NCBI RefSeq assembly: GCF_025398255.1
Contig: NZ_JAODNW010000002.1
Coordinates: 1 to 64,000, forward strand
From: Chelativorans intermedius
GTDB lineage: Bacteria > Pseudomonadota > Alphaproteobacteria > Rhizobiales > Rhizobiaceae
Reading direction: 5' to 3'
Length of the DNA stretch: 64,000 nucleotides
Shown here: positions 1-11,200 of the stretch, in pieces
Layout: each line of letters opens with the position of its first letter
How positions within the stretch are numbered: the first letter of the stretch is position 1
Program-made: the position numbers and the translations under genes
The notes under the pieces: model-generated
Seen by the model: the letters and a program-made list of their open reading frames with translations, nothing else
Databases searched by the model: none
What the model was told of the DNA's origin: nothing

Positions 1-60
1 GCCTATCCGCCTCTCCCAACACCTTAACCGCATCAGGATCATTGGCCGCTCACAGCCCAT

Positions 61-1437
61 TCATGCCATCTCCTTGTGCTCGTTCTCCATCACGTCGAGC
101 AAATCGGCAAGCATCGAGCGACCGATATGGCCGTGCCCCTGCGGCAGATGGGCGCTGCTGGCGGCCATAGCGGCTTCCTCCGGGAGACCACATTCCTCGA
201 CCAGCCATTCGACCAGCGCCTCCTCATCGGGCTCGGTGAGCAGCTTTTCGACAATCTCGTTCTGGCGTTCGCGCGAGAGGCCGCGCCACGCCTTGCCGAA
301 GCTTTCGCCCTTTCCTGTCTTGGCCAGAACAGCCGCCGTCCTGTCGGGGTCCAGTCCCTTGCGCCCGCCACGCTCCAGATTGAAATGCGCGTCGTCGGTA
401 AGCTTCAGCGCCCTGTGCACCTTCTCGAACGTGACGGTCGACGTCTGTTGAGACAGAAGGTTTGCCAGCGCGTCGCGTTCCTGCAGGCTGAGCTTGCGTG
501 ACGGCCGACCCGGGCGCTCCACCTCCAGCGCCGCGATCTCGGAGAGGATGCGAAACCGCTGAAAGAGCGGCAGCGCACGTGGCGCGCGATCTTCCTCGGG
601 GCGGAAGGTGCAGCGCCCAACCAGCGGTTTCTTCAGCGGCCGTTGCGCGATGATGATGCGCTTCAGCCGCTTGAGCAGATCATCCGTCAGTTCCGGGTGG
701 TGCTGCTTCTGCTGTTTCCAGATTTCCTCCAGCTCCTGTTCGATCATGCCCCGCGTCGGATAGAAATCGTAGAGAATCCTGTTGCCCTGCGCGTGCGGGC
801 GGAAGCGGACGCCCTCCGGCCGCGAAGCCGGCGAGCCGTTGCCGTTCTTCCTGCCCAGCCGGCGCCCGAGTCCATCCAAGCGGTGGCCGGCTCGGTCGCA
901 ACCATGCCGGCGGGCCAGAAACTCGCCCAGCGTGCGTGCCTTCGCCTCATTGAGTGCAACCTCAAGGGCGCGCATGCCTGCCTTCATGGCGCTCTTCTCA
1001 CTCTCATCGGCATCGGCGATACGGTTTGAAAAAAAGCCACGGCGCTGGTTGAGATGAAAGATCGCCCGGCCGATCTCGTAGAGGTCAAGGCGTTCGTCGA
1101 GGGCGGCGGCCCGTAACCAGTAAGGATCGAGCTTTTCCAGCGCCTTGCGCTCGGATTCATCGGCCGGCATCAGCCCGGCCCCGATCAGTGTTTCCATCAG
1201 CCGCTTCTGACGACGCAGGAAGCGATCGCGCCGCCTGCGCATGGCCCGCGCGGCACGCCGGTCGGCAGAAAGCGACTGCTTCGATTGCGGGTCCCTGCCG
1301 GCTGCCTCGTTCGGCGTCAGAATGCGCACGCCTCCGTCGAGAACGCCGCAGGGCGCGCCGTCCCCGTCCAACAGAACAGCACACCAGCCGATCGAATTGG
1401 TGCCGAGATCAAGACCGAGGCGATATCCCTGAGACAT
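61..1437 (-). pseudogene. cas9: Cas9 N-terminal part (type II-C-like), prematurely terminated
   Basis: RNA-guided DNA endonuclease of type II CRISPR systems; only the first 458 residues are present, where II-C proteins have about 1000-1100. The RuvC-I motif GLDLGTNSIGW carries the catalytic Asp at residue 10. The arginine-rich bridge helix (RRAARAMRRRRDRFLRRQKR) follows, then recognition-lobe sequence with QRPLKKPLVGRCTF and RAPRALPLFQRFR, as in II-C proteins. I start at the ATG at 1437 because GGGGGAG lies just upstream and the RuvC motif follows at once; the frame is open further upstream without a better site. A TGA follows KEMA at 61-63, before RuvC-II, HNH and RuvC-III. No frame continues through the last 60 bases as Cas9: one alternative has its own TGA and then reads AANDPDAVKVLGEADR. 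A frameshift plus a nonsense change, or an insertion, would explain this. No cas1, cas2 or array is visible. Confidence 0.85.
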
Positions 1438-1486
1438 GGCTCCCCCAAGCTTTAATCCGCCTAAGGGAACAATAACACAACAATCA

Positions 1487-1515
1487 CTTGCAATGACAAG
1501 ATGAATGCGTATTAT
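1487..1515 (+). promoter_or_regulatory. Sigma70-type promoter for the small RNA divergent from cas9
   Basis: CTTGCA at 1487-1492 and TATTAT at 1510-1515 are separated by exactly 17 bases, predicting a start near 1523. It points away from cas9, toward the hairpin-rich stretch ending in a terminator at 1639. Seen in sequence; activity is inferred. Confidence 0.5.
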
Positions 1516-1522
1516 TTGAGGT

Positions 1523-1640
1523 AGGGTGACCAAAGCTTAGCCGCTTAGAGATCGAGCGCCACCCGTTAACAAGCACTTCAAGTGCACAAAATTCTCGTAG
1601 TCGAGAAGCACGGCGGGCTGCAGCCCGCCGTTCGCTTTTG
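1523..1640 (+). ncRNA. Candidate tracrRNA (small structured RNA beside cas9)
   Basis: A transcript of about 117 nt is predicted between the promoter at 1487-1515 and an intrinsic terminator. The 3' half has three consecutive hairpins: GCACTT/AAGTGC (1573-1585), TTCTCG-TAGT-CGAGAA (1592-1607) and a perfect stem CGGCGGGC-TGCA-GCCCGCCG (1611-1630) followed by TTCGCTTTT. In the 5' half GGGTG (1524-1528) can pair with CACCC (1560-1564) around CGCT/AGCG. Size, place next to cas9 and hairpin-plus-terminator 3' end are typical of II-C tracrRNAs. Without a CRISPR repeat the anti-repeat cannot be confirmed, and 5' self-pairing is somewhat against it. It could be another sRNA or a cas9 regulator. Confidence 0.42.
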
Positions 1641-1900
1641 ATCTGTGCTGTTCACCGTCGGCAGGGAGACTTTCCTCACGGCCGTGGATGGCCTCACTGT
1701 TGTTGAGACGGCAGGATGCGATCTCGGCCGGACTTGGCAATATAACCCCACAATAACCCGAAGAACCGTTGCCAGGACCCCGCCCGCCTCACCCCAGCCA
1801 TTCCAATTGAAAACGACGTGATGAAAACTGGAACCCGTTAATTCGGCACAACGTCGCGCATGACGCCAGCCCGCCACTCAACCCTTGCGACGCCTAAAGT

Positions 1901-1997
1901 ATTTTGCAGCCAGATGGAATCATCTGGCGTCGCACAAATGCGGCAAAAACAAAGATTTGGACCGGATCAGCGTTTCAATGAAACGATGAACCGGTCC
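1901..1997. repeat. Palindromic intergenic element of rhizobial type
   Basis: Three inverted repeats lie in a row: CCAGATG-GAAT-CATCTGG (1910-1927), GGACCGG (1959-1965) with CCGGTCC (1991-1997), and nested between the latter CGTTTC-AAT-GAAACG (1971-1985). The arrangement, with a short A-rich stretch between the palindromes, resembles repeated intergenic mosaic elements I know from Rhizobiales genomes; copy number cannot be seen here. Read on the minus strand, the GGACCGG hairpin is followed by a T-rich stretch and could end the toxin operon. The rest of 1641-2027 shows no gene. Confidence 0.5.
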
Positions 1998-2027
1998 AGG
2001 GCCGGAGCGTGTTCTCCGTCGCCCCCC

Positions 2028-2237
2028 TCATTCGCCGCGGCGCTGTCCGTGCGTCTCCTCATCCTCCGTTTCGATCACGTGGACGCCGCCGGCCAGGTCG
2101 TAGCCCAGTCTTGCGCCGCAGCGCTGGCAGCGCTCGCCATAGCGGCGGACGAGCCCCAGCCATCGCTTCGTCGCGGGCAGCGGCGCGCCGCACCTGGGGC
2201 ATGTCGGACCGGGGGTCTGGCTGCCTCGCCGGATCAT
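2028..2237 (-). CDS. Small double zinc-ribbon protein coupled to TcA
   Basis: A 69-residue protein with two Cys pairs, CPRCGAPLP near residues 13-21 and CQRCGARLG near 37-45, so probably one zinc ribbon built from the two knuckles. It has no signal peptide or membrane segment, and its tail is acidic then basic. Its ATG overlaps the TcA stop in an ATGA arrangement, so it is the last gene of the Tc operon and probably translationally coupled. I do not recognise a named family. A DNA- or protein-binding accessory, regulator or chaperone of the toxin are possibilities; none is shown by the sequence. Confidence 0.6.
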   Translation of the reverse strand: MIRRGSQTPGPTCPRCGAPLPATKRWLGLVRRYGERCQRCGARLGYDLAGGVHVIETEDEETHGQRRGE

Positions 2238-5200
2238 GGGAAATCGACCTTCAGGACAAAGCTCAACTCCTCAAGGCTGGAGACCTGCGCCGGCGGTACG
2301 GTGAGGGCCACCGGCGTATCGAGCGCAAGCCCCGCGTGATCGGCAAGGTTGAGGCCCCATTCGGAGGAGAGATTGAGGTTCACGTTGCTGCCGTCGAGAC
2401 CCACGGTGAAGCTGGCCGGCTTGCCCGCCACGCCCGCCAGCAGGGTGACAGTGCCCAGAACCGGGCCCAACGGCTGGGTGAAGTACGGCAGCCTGTCGCC
2501 GGAGATGGTCAGATTGGTCGCGCCGGTGGACTTCAGCTCATGCCAGGCATTGAAGTGGTCGCGCTTGAGATCGACGACGACATGCAGCCCCGTCTTGCCG
2601 AGGCCCTGACGCATTTCCTGCAGCTTCTCCTTGAGCGTGGTGCTGGCCAGTTGCCTGAGGGTGCTGCCGCCCTCCCGTGCCGTATAGCGCACATGGATGA
2701 TGACGTCTGAAATCGTCGAATAGTCGAACTGGCGAATGACGTCGGGCAACTCCAGCCGCCAGGCGCTGATGGCGCCCGTTCCCTCGAAGGGCAGATAGCG
2801 ATCGTCCCGGAAATCGAGCTGGAAGAGGCCGGCATCGTTCTGGCCCGAGGAGGTGGCCACCGACTGGCTGGTGCCGACATTGTAGACAAAGCGCGCGTCG
2901 TTGCCGACCGCCTCCTCATACTCCTCCTTCGGCGTGCCGGCGCCGGCCGCGCGCGCCGTCGAGGCGCGGTAGCGATTGGCGACCTGCGTCAGCCGCGCGC
3001 TGACCGAGGAATAGGGCCCGGCCACGCACGGAATCGACACCGCGACCGTGCGGATACGCCGGAAATAATGCCCCGGATGATCCATGTCGTAGAGCGCCTC
3101 GGGAATCTCGAAGTCGCACACGCCCGTCGACTTGAAACGGGCGAGCGCCAGCGGGTCGAGCTGGCGCAGCGACACGTGCTTGGTAACCTCGTACTCGCGG
3201 CGGTTGATCTCCAGATAGCGCCCTTCCATGCGCCTTATGTCGTGCAGCAGCTTGTTGGCGGTCTGCAGCCCCTTCTTGCGGCTGTCCCAATAGCCAAAGG
3301 CCAGGAATGTCTCCGAGGTGCCGAGCTCATGCTGGAAGCAGCGCTCGGCCTTCTTGGCCGTGTCGTAGGCAAGCTGATAGGCACGGTAGTAGACCGACGT
3401 CGTCTCGTTGATCATCCACTGGTAGAGTTCCGCGTTCGTATAGCGCTCGCTCAAGGTCTTGGAGATCTTCTCGGCGTTTTCAATCTGCACGTCGTGGACG
3501 GCAAGGTCCTTTTCGGCGATGTCGCGGCGCAGCTCGGCAACGACGATCTGCTGGTCGATCTGCCCCATCTCGAGGGCGCTGGTCCTTGCCTGCAGGCCGG
3601 CATCGTCGGCGCGCCGGTCGAACCCGCCGAGCGTGGCGGCGCGTGTTGCCTCGTAGGAGGCAATGCCGCTCAATATGTTGAGAACGGTCGCCGCAGCCTC
3701 GGCCACCGTGGCGAGCGTCGAGCCGCCGAAGGTGGCATGGATTGCCGGCGAGCCGCCCGCGCCATGTCCGCCGAAGGAGAAGTCGGGAATGATGCCCAGC
3801 ACGGCCCCCGTGGCGCGCACGACGCCGGCCCCGACCTGATAGGCCTGCGCCTCCCCGAGCTTGTCGAGATTGAGCTGCTCCTTGGCATTGATCCGCTCGA
3901 AGGCGGAATAGAAGTCGTGCCGTTCCTTCGTGACCTCACGGCTGCGCCTGATCGCCTCGATCTGCTCCTGTGCCGCGTCGATCTCCATGCGCTTGAGGTC
4001 GCGCTGCGCCTTCAGGAGCTTGACCTCGAGGTCGTTGCGCAGAAGGGCAAGCGCCTCGGCATCCTTCTTCTCGAGCGCGCCCAGCAGCGCATTGCCAAGC
4101 TGGCGCACCTCCTCGGCAAGCTCGGTGGCCTTGCGGGCCAGAACATGAAACCGATAGGCCGGCAGGGGCGCGTTCATGCCTGCAAGGATGGCGGACAGGT
4201 CAAGACCGGCCGCCGCCGCGCGCACCAGCATGCCAGGGTCGATGGGCGGCGCAAAAAGCGTCAGAACCCGCTCCACGCCGTCGATGTTCTGGCTGTTGCG
4301 GATCTTGAACAGGCGGTCCTCCACCGTGTCCCAATAGGAAAGCATCTTCTCGTTGGGCGGTACGCAGAAATAGAGGCTGGACAGCGTCACCGGCGGCGGC
4401 GGCAGCTCCGCCCCTTCCTCGGGAAGCACGCCGAGATCCGGCAGGTAATTTTCGAGTTCGACGAGCGCATTGCCGAAGGCATCGAGGTCGGCAACCAGCT
4501 GGGCATAGGTCTGGGCGCCCGTCTCGACGGGCGAAGCGACCGTTCGGGGCCTTTCGCCCAGGAGTTTCTCCGCCAGAACGTACATCTGTGTCGCCTGTGT
4601 GATCGACTCCATCGTGTCCTGGCGGAAAAGATAGTCGCCCCAGTCGATCAGCGTGCCGATATAGCCCATCACCACGGCGCGCTGATAGGCAACGGTGCGG
4701 AAGCGCGCCACCACATGCGGGCGGAAGGGCCGTGTCCGCCATTCCTCGATCGCAAATTCGAGATCGGCCCGCTCGGGGCTTGCCGGATCGGCGACATTGG
4801 TCAGCAGATTGTCGATGCGCTGCGCGACATACTGGGCGTCCGTCGTCTGGTAGAACGGTTTGGTAACCCAGTATTTCTGGGGAGGCGCCCCCTCCAGCGT
4901 TCCCGTCGGGTTGAAGATGCGATGATACCACACCATCGCCTCCTCGAACCGCTGCTCGGAGGCAAGCCGCTTGGCGATCATCAGCGGGGCATGGAAGAAC
5001 AGTTCCCAATTGTAGAGGCTGTAGCTGCCGTCGGAGGTGAAATCCACATCCTCCACCGGATAGGATTCGACGATGACCGCCGTATTGGGCGCAAAGGTCG
5101 TCTCGAACTTGAAGTCCGTCTGCTGAAGCTGGTTGCCGCGCTTCATCATCTCGCCCACGCCATGTTTGTAGAGCGTGGCACGCAGCGGGCAGATCAGCGG

Positions 5201-8200
5201 GTGATAGAGATTCTTCACCTGCTCGCCGAAATCGAGCTCGCGATAGAGCGCGATTTCGTCGCGAATGTGCAGGAATGCGGGATCGGCCGCCAGTTCGTCC
5301 ATCACATCGGCAGGATCGGGCGCCGGGCTTGCGCTGAGCTTCGCCACATACTTCGCGACGAGCGCGATGATGTCCTGGATGAGCTGCAGAAAATCCGAGA
5401 AGGTTCGCCGCGCCTGGGGCTGGCCACGCCGCGCGTAGAGCCCTGGGACGATCACATAGGCACGCGCCGAATCCTCGAAGAAATAGGGAAGCCAGGTGCC
5501 GAGTGGCAGCTTCAGCGAACGCTCGTAGACCGCCACGGATGTCTTGTAGGCATTGGCAAACCAGATCTGGATCAGCACGTAGATGAGGTCGATCAGCGTG
5601 AACTGATGGGGGTGCGTGACACGGAACCAGCCAGGCGTCTTGTCGAAGCGCACCACATGCCCCCAGAAGGTGATCATGTTGCGGATGGCGAGCGTGTCGG
5701 CCTGATCCTGGCCGACCTCGAAATAGCGCTGCCTCTGCAGGAGGCTGTCCTTGTAGTCGGGATAGAAGTCCGGCAGATAGGTCTTGCCCGTGGATCGAAC
5801 CTCGGGATAGCCCTTGCAGCCCGTGACATCGAAGATGCCGTCGAGCGTGTGATGCTCCCAGTCGTTGTCGAGAGCGGTGTGGAACAGCCAGATCTGGTCC
5901 GAGAACTGGTTGTAGAGCAGATTGAACCGCTTGCGGTCCAGCGCATCGGGATCGGTGGTAAAGCTCTCCGGGGAGACGATGGCATCCTGCGAGATCTTTC
6001 GCGGCTTCCACAGCCCGTTGGCATATTCGCTGACGGCAAGCTGGATCCGCAGCCGCGCCTCGGGATTCTGCATCGGCCCGCTGCTGGGTGATTCCGAGAC
6101 GCCCGGTGTCGTGACATCCTGGTCGGGATTGGTCTCCTCGCTGACAACAGGCCAGGCCAGGTGCAGCCTGTTGTTTCGCACGAAGGCAAGCAGGCTGTCG
6201 CTCGTGATGTCGAGCTCGACCGGCATCCACGGCGTCCAGTAGCGCTCCTTCACAAGGCGGCGGTGATAATATTGCGCCGGGTCGCCACCCTTGGTGCGCG
6301 CAAAAACATGCATGGTGTGGATATCAGCCTGATGATAGACCGTCACCACCTCTAGGAAGCTGATCCCGTCGAGCCCTTCGAGATAGCGGATAAAGGCATC
6401 TTCGGTGGACTGTTCGGTGACCTCGTTCTGCAGCAGCTCTTCCTCGAGCGCCCGGAAAAGCGTCGACTTGTCGTCAAGCAGCTCCGGTTCGATCCAGTTC
6501 TCCGGGTGGACGAAGACCTTGCGATTGGCCTCCCAGACCCGGTAGTTGCGCATCCATTTCCACTGTTCCCACCCCGTGTCGGCGGTGTCGGCGGCCGCCT
6601 GCGGCTCCAGTCCCATGCGGCTTCGCTCGATGAAAAGCTGCAGCGCCCCGTGCGCCTGGACGATGCGCGAGGACGGCATCTTGGCTTCCATCTCCACATC
6701 GATCAGGAAATGATCGAACAGATCGGTGGGCGTCGTCCATTGCGGCCGCTCCGCAAGAAGAAATGCCACCAGCGCATCGCGCTTCTTCGGGCGGATCGCA
6801 TTGGTGATTTCCGCCAGCGTCGTAAGCCAGACGGACTCGGCATAGCGTGCCTTGAGCGCAACGCGCAGCGACGCCGTCTCGGCCGCGCCCAGGACGGGCT
6901 GAACGCAGGCCTGAACCATGGCCACCGTGCCGCCCAGAAGCCGCAGATGCCCCATGCAGCGGCGCAACGCCTCCCATGTTTGCGGCAGCCGCCATGCGTC
7001 GAGATTGACCGCCGACCAGCCGAAATGACTGTCGAGGTCGTCGAGTGTCTGGCGGTCATGGCCGGTCAGCCGCACCACCGCGTCGAGCCAGGCGGCCCGC
7101 GTGGTCGCACTGCCGGGCAGAAGCAGCTGAAGCGTGGCAGCAAAGGTGACCGGCAGGGCCGGATCGGCGGGGTTCGGCGTCGGCGGAAACGCCTTGAACA
7201 GGGTAATGATGCGGGCAAGCTGATCCCATTCGGCATGGCTGACGGCAACCTGCCCGGCCTCGTAGGGGATCGCATCGAGCCGCACCCACCCCATCGCGGT
7301 TGCATTGTCGATCAGCCATCCCAGCTCATCGAGGGCGAGGCCGGTGGCACGCGCCAGCGGCAGGAGCTTGTGCAACAGGCGCACGGCGCGGAACTGGTCT
7401 GGAAAGGCGGCCTGATTGATTGCCGGCGGCACCGGCGGATCGCCGGCCGTGTCGATCAGAGCGTCATCGCTCAGAACATCGGCAATGCGGGGCGTGGCCG
7501 GCCCCGGCTGGCCAAGCACGGCGCGTTCGAGAATGGTCGTGACAAGCTCGGCGTCCTGCCGCGAGAAGGCCGCGAGCGCCTCGGCCAGCGCCTGTCCCTT
7601 GGCCAGCGCGTGGAGATGGCGCGCGACGGCTGCCAGCAGCGTGTCGGCCATGGCAAGGCGGGCGGCCTCGAGTGCTGCTCCGGGCGCAGCCGCAGCCACC
7701 GCCGCCTGCGCGGCCGCCACACCGGCCGTATCGAAATAGCCCCCCAGCAACTGGCCAAGTGTTGCAGCCGCCGCGGGCTCCGGCGGCGAGCTCCAGTCCG
7801 CATCATACATCCGCAGAACCGTGTTCGCCGCATCCTCGGAGAAACCCGGCAGGCGCAACAGCGCGTCCTTGATCGGCGCGCGCAGCTCGTCGGCCGTCCG
7901 GTCGGGGTCGAAGGCCGAGCGCGTGTCCGCGAAGGCAGCCTGATAGGCAGCCTGCAGGCCGGCCAACAGCTCCGCAATCTTCGCGTCGGTGGTTTCGCGA
8001 ACGGCAAGCAGCTCGCCCGCATGCTCCAGCATGAACGGCATCTCCGCGATCTTGAGCGGGCCCGCACGCGCCCGGTCGAGCTCATCGAGAAGATCGAGCA
8101 TGTTCTGCGGAGCCGCGAAGGGATCGATCCCCGTTCGGGCCATGAGGGTGAGCAGGTCGGCGGCGGAAAGCTTCAGCCGGTCGCACAGCCGCGCGGCCGC

Positions 8201-11200
8201 ATAAAGCCGGCTTAGATTGGCGAAGGTGAGCTGGTCATCGGTCAAGGCACTGCGCAGGCGCTCGAAATTCTCCGCCGTCAGCTTCAGGATCGCCGCCAGC
8301 GCCGGGGCCAGAGGCGCAATGGTGCCCCCTGCTCCGACCGCCTCGGGTTTCAGTCCGTCCTCGACATGTCCCAGCGTCGCCTTGTTCAGAAAGATGCGAT
8401 GGTAGATCGGCAAGGCATCGGAGCCGGTCAGAAGCGCATGTCTGATTTCCCCGAAGCAGGCGGTGAGCTCCTCCGGTTTCATGCCCGTGCGTCCGGCAAG
8501 GCGCTGCAGCGCCTCGATGCGCACCAGCGCCGCATTGTCGAGCGTGCCATTGCCCAGATTGGGCTGCACCAACGCTTCGTCGAGCACGACGTCGGCCCAG
8601 CCCGTCGCCCGCTGCAGGCGCAGAAAACGGTGAATGCGGTCGAGCGCCGCCGCATCGAGGCCCGCGACCTCCTTCTTCGCCAGATCGCAGCTCAGATCGA
8701 GGTGGCGAATGAACAGCGTGCCGGCAGGATCGACGAAGCGCATCTGCAACAGCCGGTCGAGCGCCTCGTAGGAAAGTCCGGTCTTGTCGAGCATGGTCTT
8801 GACCACGCTCATGTCGGCCACGACACTGGCCGGCGGCAGCGCCCAGATGCTGCCCTGTCCCGCCGGATTCGGCGCAACGATCAGCGCCCGTATCGCATCG
8901 GCAAGCCCCAGGCCCTCCGCGGCGATCTCGTGCGGCGCCGGCGCTCCGCCGGTCGCGAAATCGCGCATGAGCGCGGTACGCTGAAGCCCGAAACGCTCGA
9001 AATAGGCGCTCGCCTCGGCATGATTGAGATCGAAGGGCAGCGTGAAGGCGTAGTTGGCGCCAGCCAGGATGGCATAGGCCGCCGCGTTGACATATTCCGG
9101 CGCAGCACTCAGATCGGCCGCCAGCCCATGGGTCTGACGCAGGCGGAAGACACGCCAGGCATTGCCCCCCTGGTTGACGAGCTTGGCGGTAAGGCCGGCA
9201 TCCCTGAGGATCAGATTGCCGTGGATATCCGGGGGTTGGAGGATGGCCGTGTCGCCGATCTCCCAGCCCGCGGCGCGCAGGGTGGCAAGCAATGCCGCCG
9301 GCGCCACCCCGGCGGTCAGCGCCCCGTTGTGAGGCACCCCCGGATCAGGCGCGACCTCCGCTTCGAGAAGCTCGCAGACAATGTCGATATAGGGCAGAGG
9401 CGTTTCGGCATTTTCGCAGTTCAGGTCGAGATCGGCAATCTCGCCACGCCGCGACAGGAAGACATCCTTGGCCATGTTCACGTGGACCGGCGGCGACTGG
9501 GTCAGATCCACCATGTCGCGCTTGTCGAGAAATTCGAGCAGCTCGACGAGATAGGCCGCCGGCGAGAAAACCGACCGGCAATGCGCGCACTTGCAATGGT
9601 CGGCCTGGCCGAACAGCGAAGCGAGATTGGGAAAATCGACGCTTGCCGAGGCGGTGAGCGCGGCCAGGTCCCCCGCCGCCGCGGCCGCCGGCGCGGGTGC
9701 GGTCGCGCTTTGTATCTCGCCGGCGATCATCAGGGTCGCCGCATGCACGGTCTGGGCGCGTTCGAAGACCGTCCGCGCCTCGCTGCGCGACAGGCCCACC
9801 CTCGGCGCGATCACCCCCATGAAGCGCGATCGGCCGCTTGCCACGATGTCAGAGGCAGCGCCGATGCGCTGGGCGAGAAGCTTTTCCGTCCGCTCAAGAT
9901 CGGGCGCGAGCTTCATGACCCGCTGCACCTTCTTGAGATCGCCAAGAACCTTGCGTTCCCGGCTGCCGGTCAGCCGGTGTTCGGCAAAGAACTTGTCGAG
10001 ATTGGCGCTCCTGAGGTCAATGTCCGCGTGCCGCTTCAGGATCTCGATTGTGGGGGCCGTGGCGCGCAGCGTCATCGTGCCGCGCTGCAACCGGGAGAGA
10101 ACCGCCGCCGTCGGCTGCCGGGCCTCCGCCTCGCGTTGGAGCCGCCTTGCCTGCAGGTCGGCCTCGCGGTCGGATACGCCGGCCTTGCGCATGGCCTCCC
10201 GCCACTGGGCCGGGCTCAGCGCGGCAAGCCGGGCCTCGCTCATCCGGTTGGCGGCGGCAACGGCTTCGAGGGTAAGGCGCTTGGGCCCGACACTGGCGGC
10301 CAGTCTCGCACTTCTGCGCCGCGCCGCAGGTGCGGCTGCATGTCCGCGCGCCCCCTGCTCCTCATCCATAAACGCGCTGGTCGCGGCTTCGAGAAAATCC
10401 GAGAAGTTCCCCTTCGCGCCGGCAAGCGCGACAAGCCTCTTGACCGTCTCCGGCCGTGCCGCAAGACGCTCGGCAATCGCGAGCAGCCGATCCGGCAGCA
10501 CCTCCGTCTGCGCCTTCTCGGCCTCCGGTCGCAGCCTTGCCAGAGCGTCGAGAACCGGCCGCACCTTGCGCCCGGTGCCGGCGGGCACGATGCCGCTCTT
10601 GGTGGCCGCCGCCACGTCGCGCCGGATCGCCTTTGCATCGACGAGTGCCGCCTCCAGAAGCAGGCTGTGGGTGTCGTCGTTGATTGCAATGGCAAGGCGC
10701 ATCGGCCGGTCGGGCACCGGCCGGGCCGGCAACAGCGTGTCCATCCTGAGCAGCGCATAGAACACCTCCGCCGCCGCTCCGGTCTGTCTTGCCATGCGGT
10801 GGGCGAGGACGAGATGTTCGAGCCTGGCAGGCGGGGTGCCCGTCTCCCTGGCCAGGAAGGTGATGTCGCGGGTCTGGCGCGTTTCTTTCAGATCGTGAAG
10901 ATCGACCTTCGCAAGAAGCGGTTTCAGCAGGGCCAGCAGACGCTCGAACTCGCTTTCGGCTTGCGGTACTTCCCGCCTGAGCTCGATGTCGACCCGCTCC
11001 TCGGCGCGCGCATTGTAGACGAGCTCCTCGACCCGTGGCTCGTGGAGAAGGGTCTTGCCACGGCCGTCATAGACACGCAGCAGAAGATCGGCGCGATCCT
11101 TTTCGGCATGCGCGAAGGCATCGCGGCGGTATCCGATGGCGTAGCGGCCGTCCCTGCCCGTCTTCGCCTCGCCCAGAAGCTGCTCCTCGCGCAGGCCCCG

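Noticed and set aside
1440-2027. Search for a CRISPR array beside cas9
   Set aside because: No direct repeats of 24-40 bp with regular spacers; only palindromic elements and the sRNA.
3068-6091. 1007-residue open frame on the plus strand opposite TcA
   Set aside because: High-GC antisense shadow: no family motif, and the minus strand has clear TcA domains throughout.
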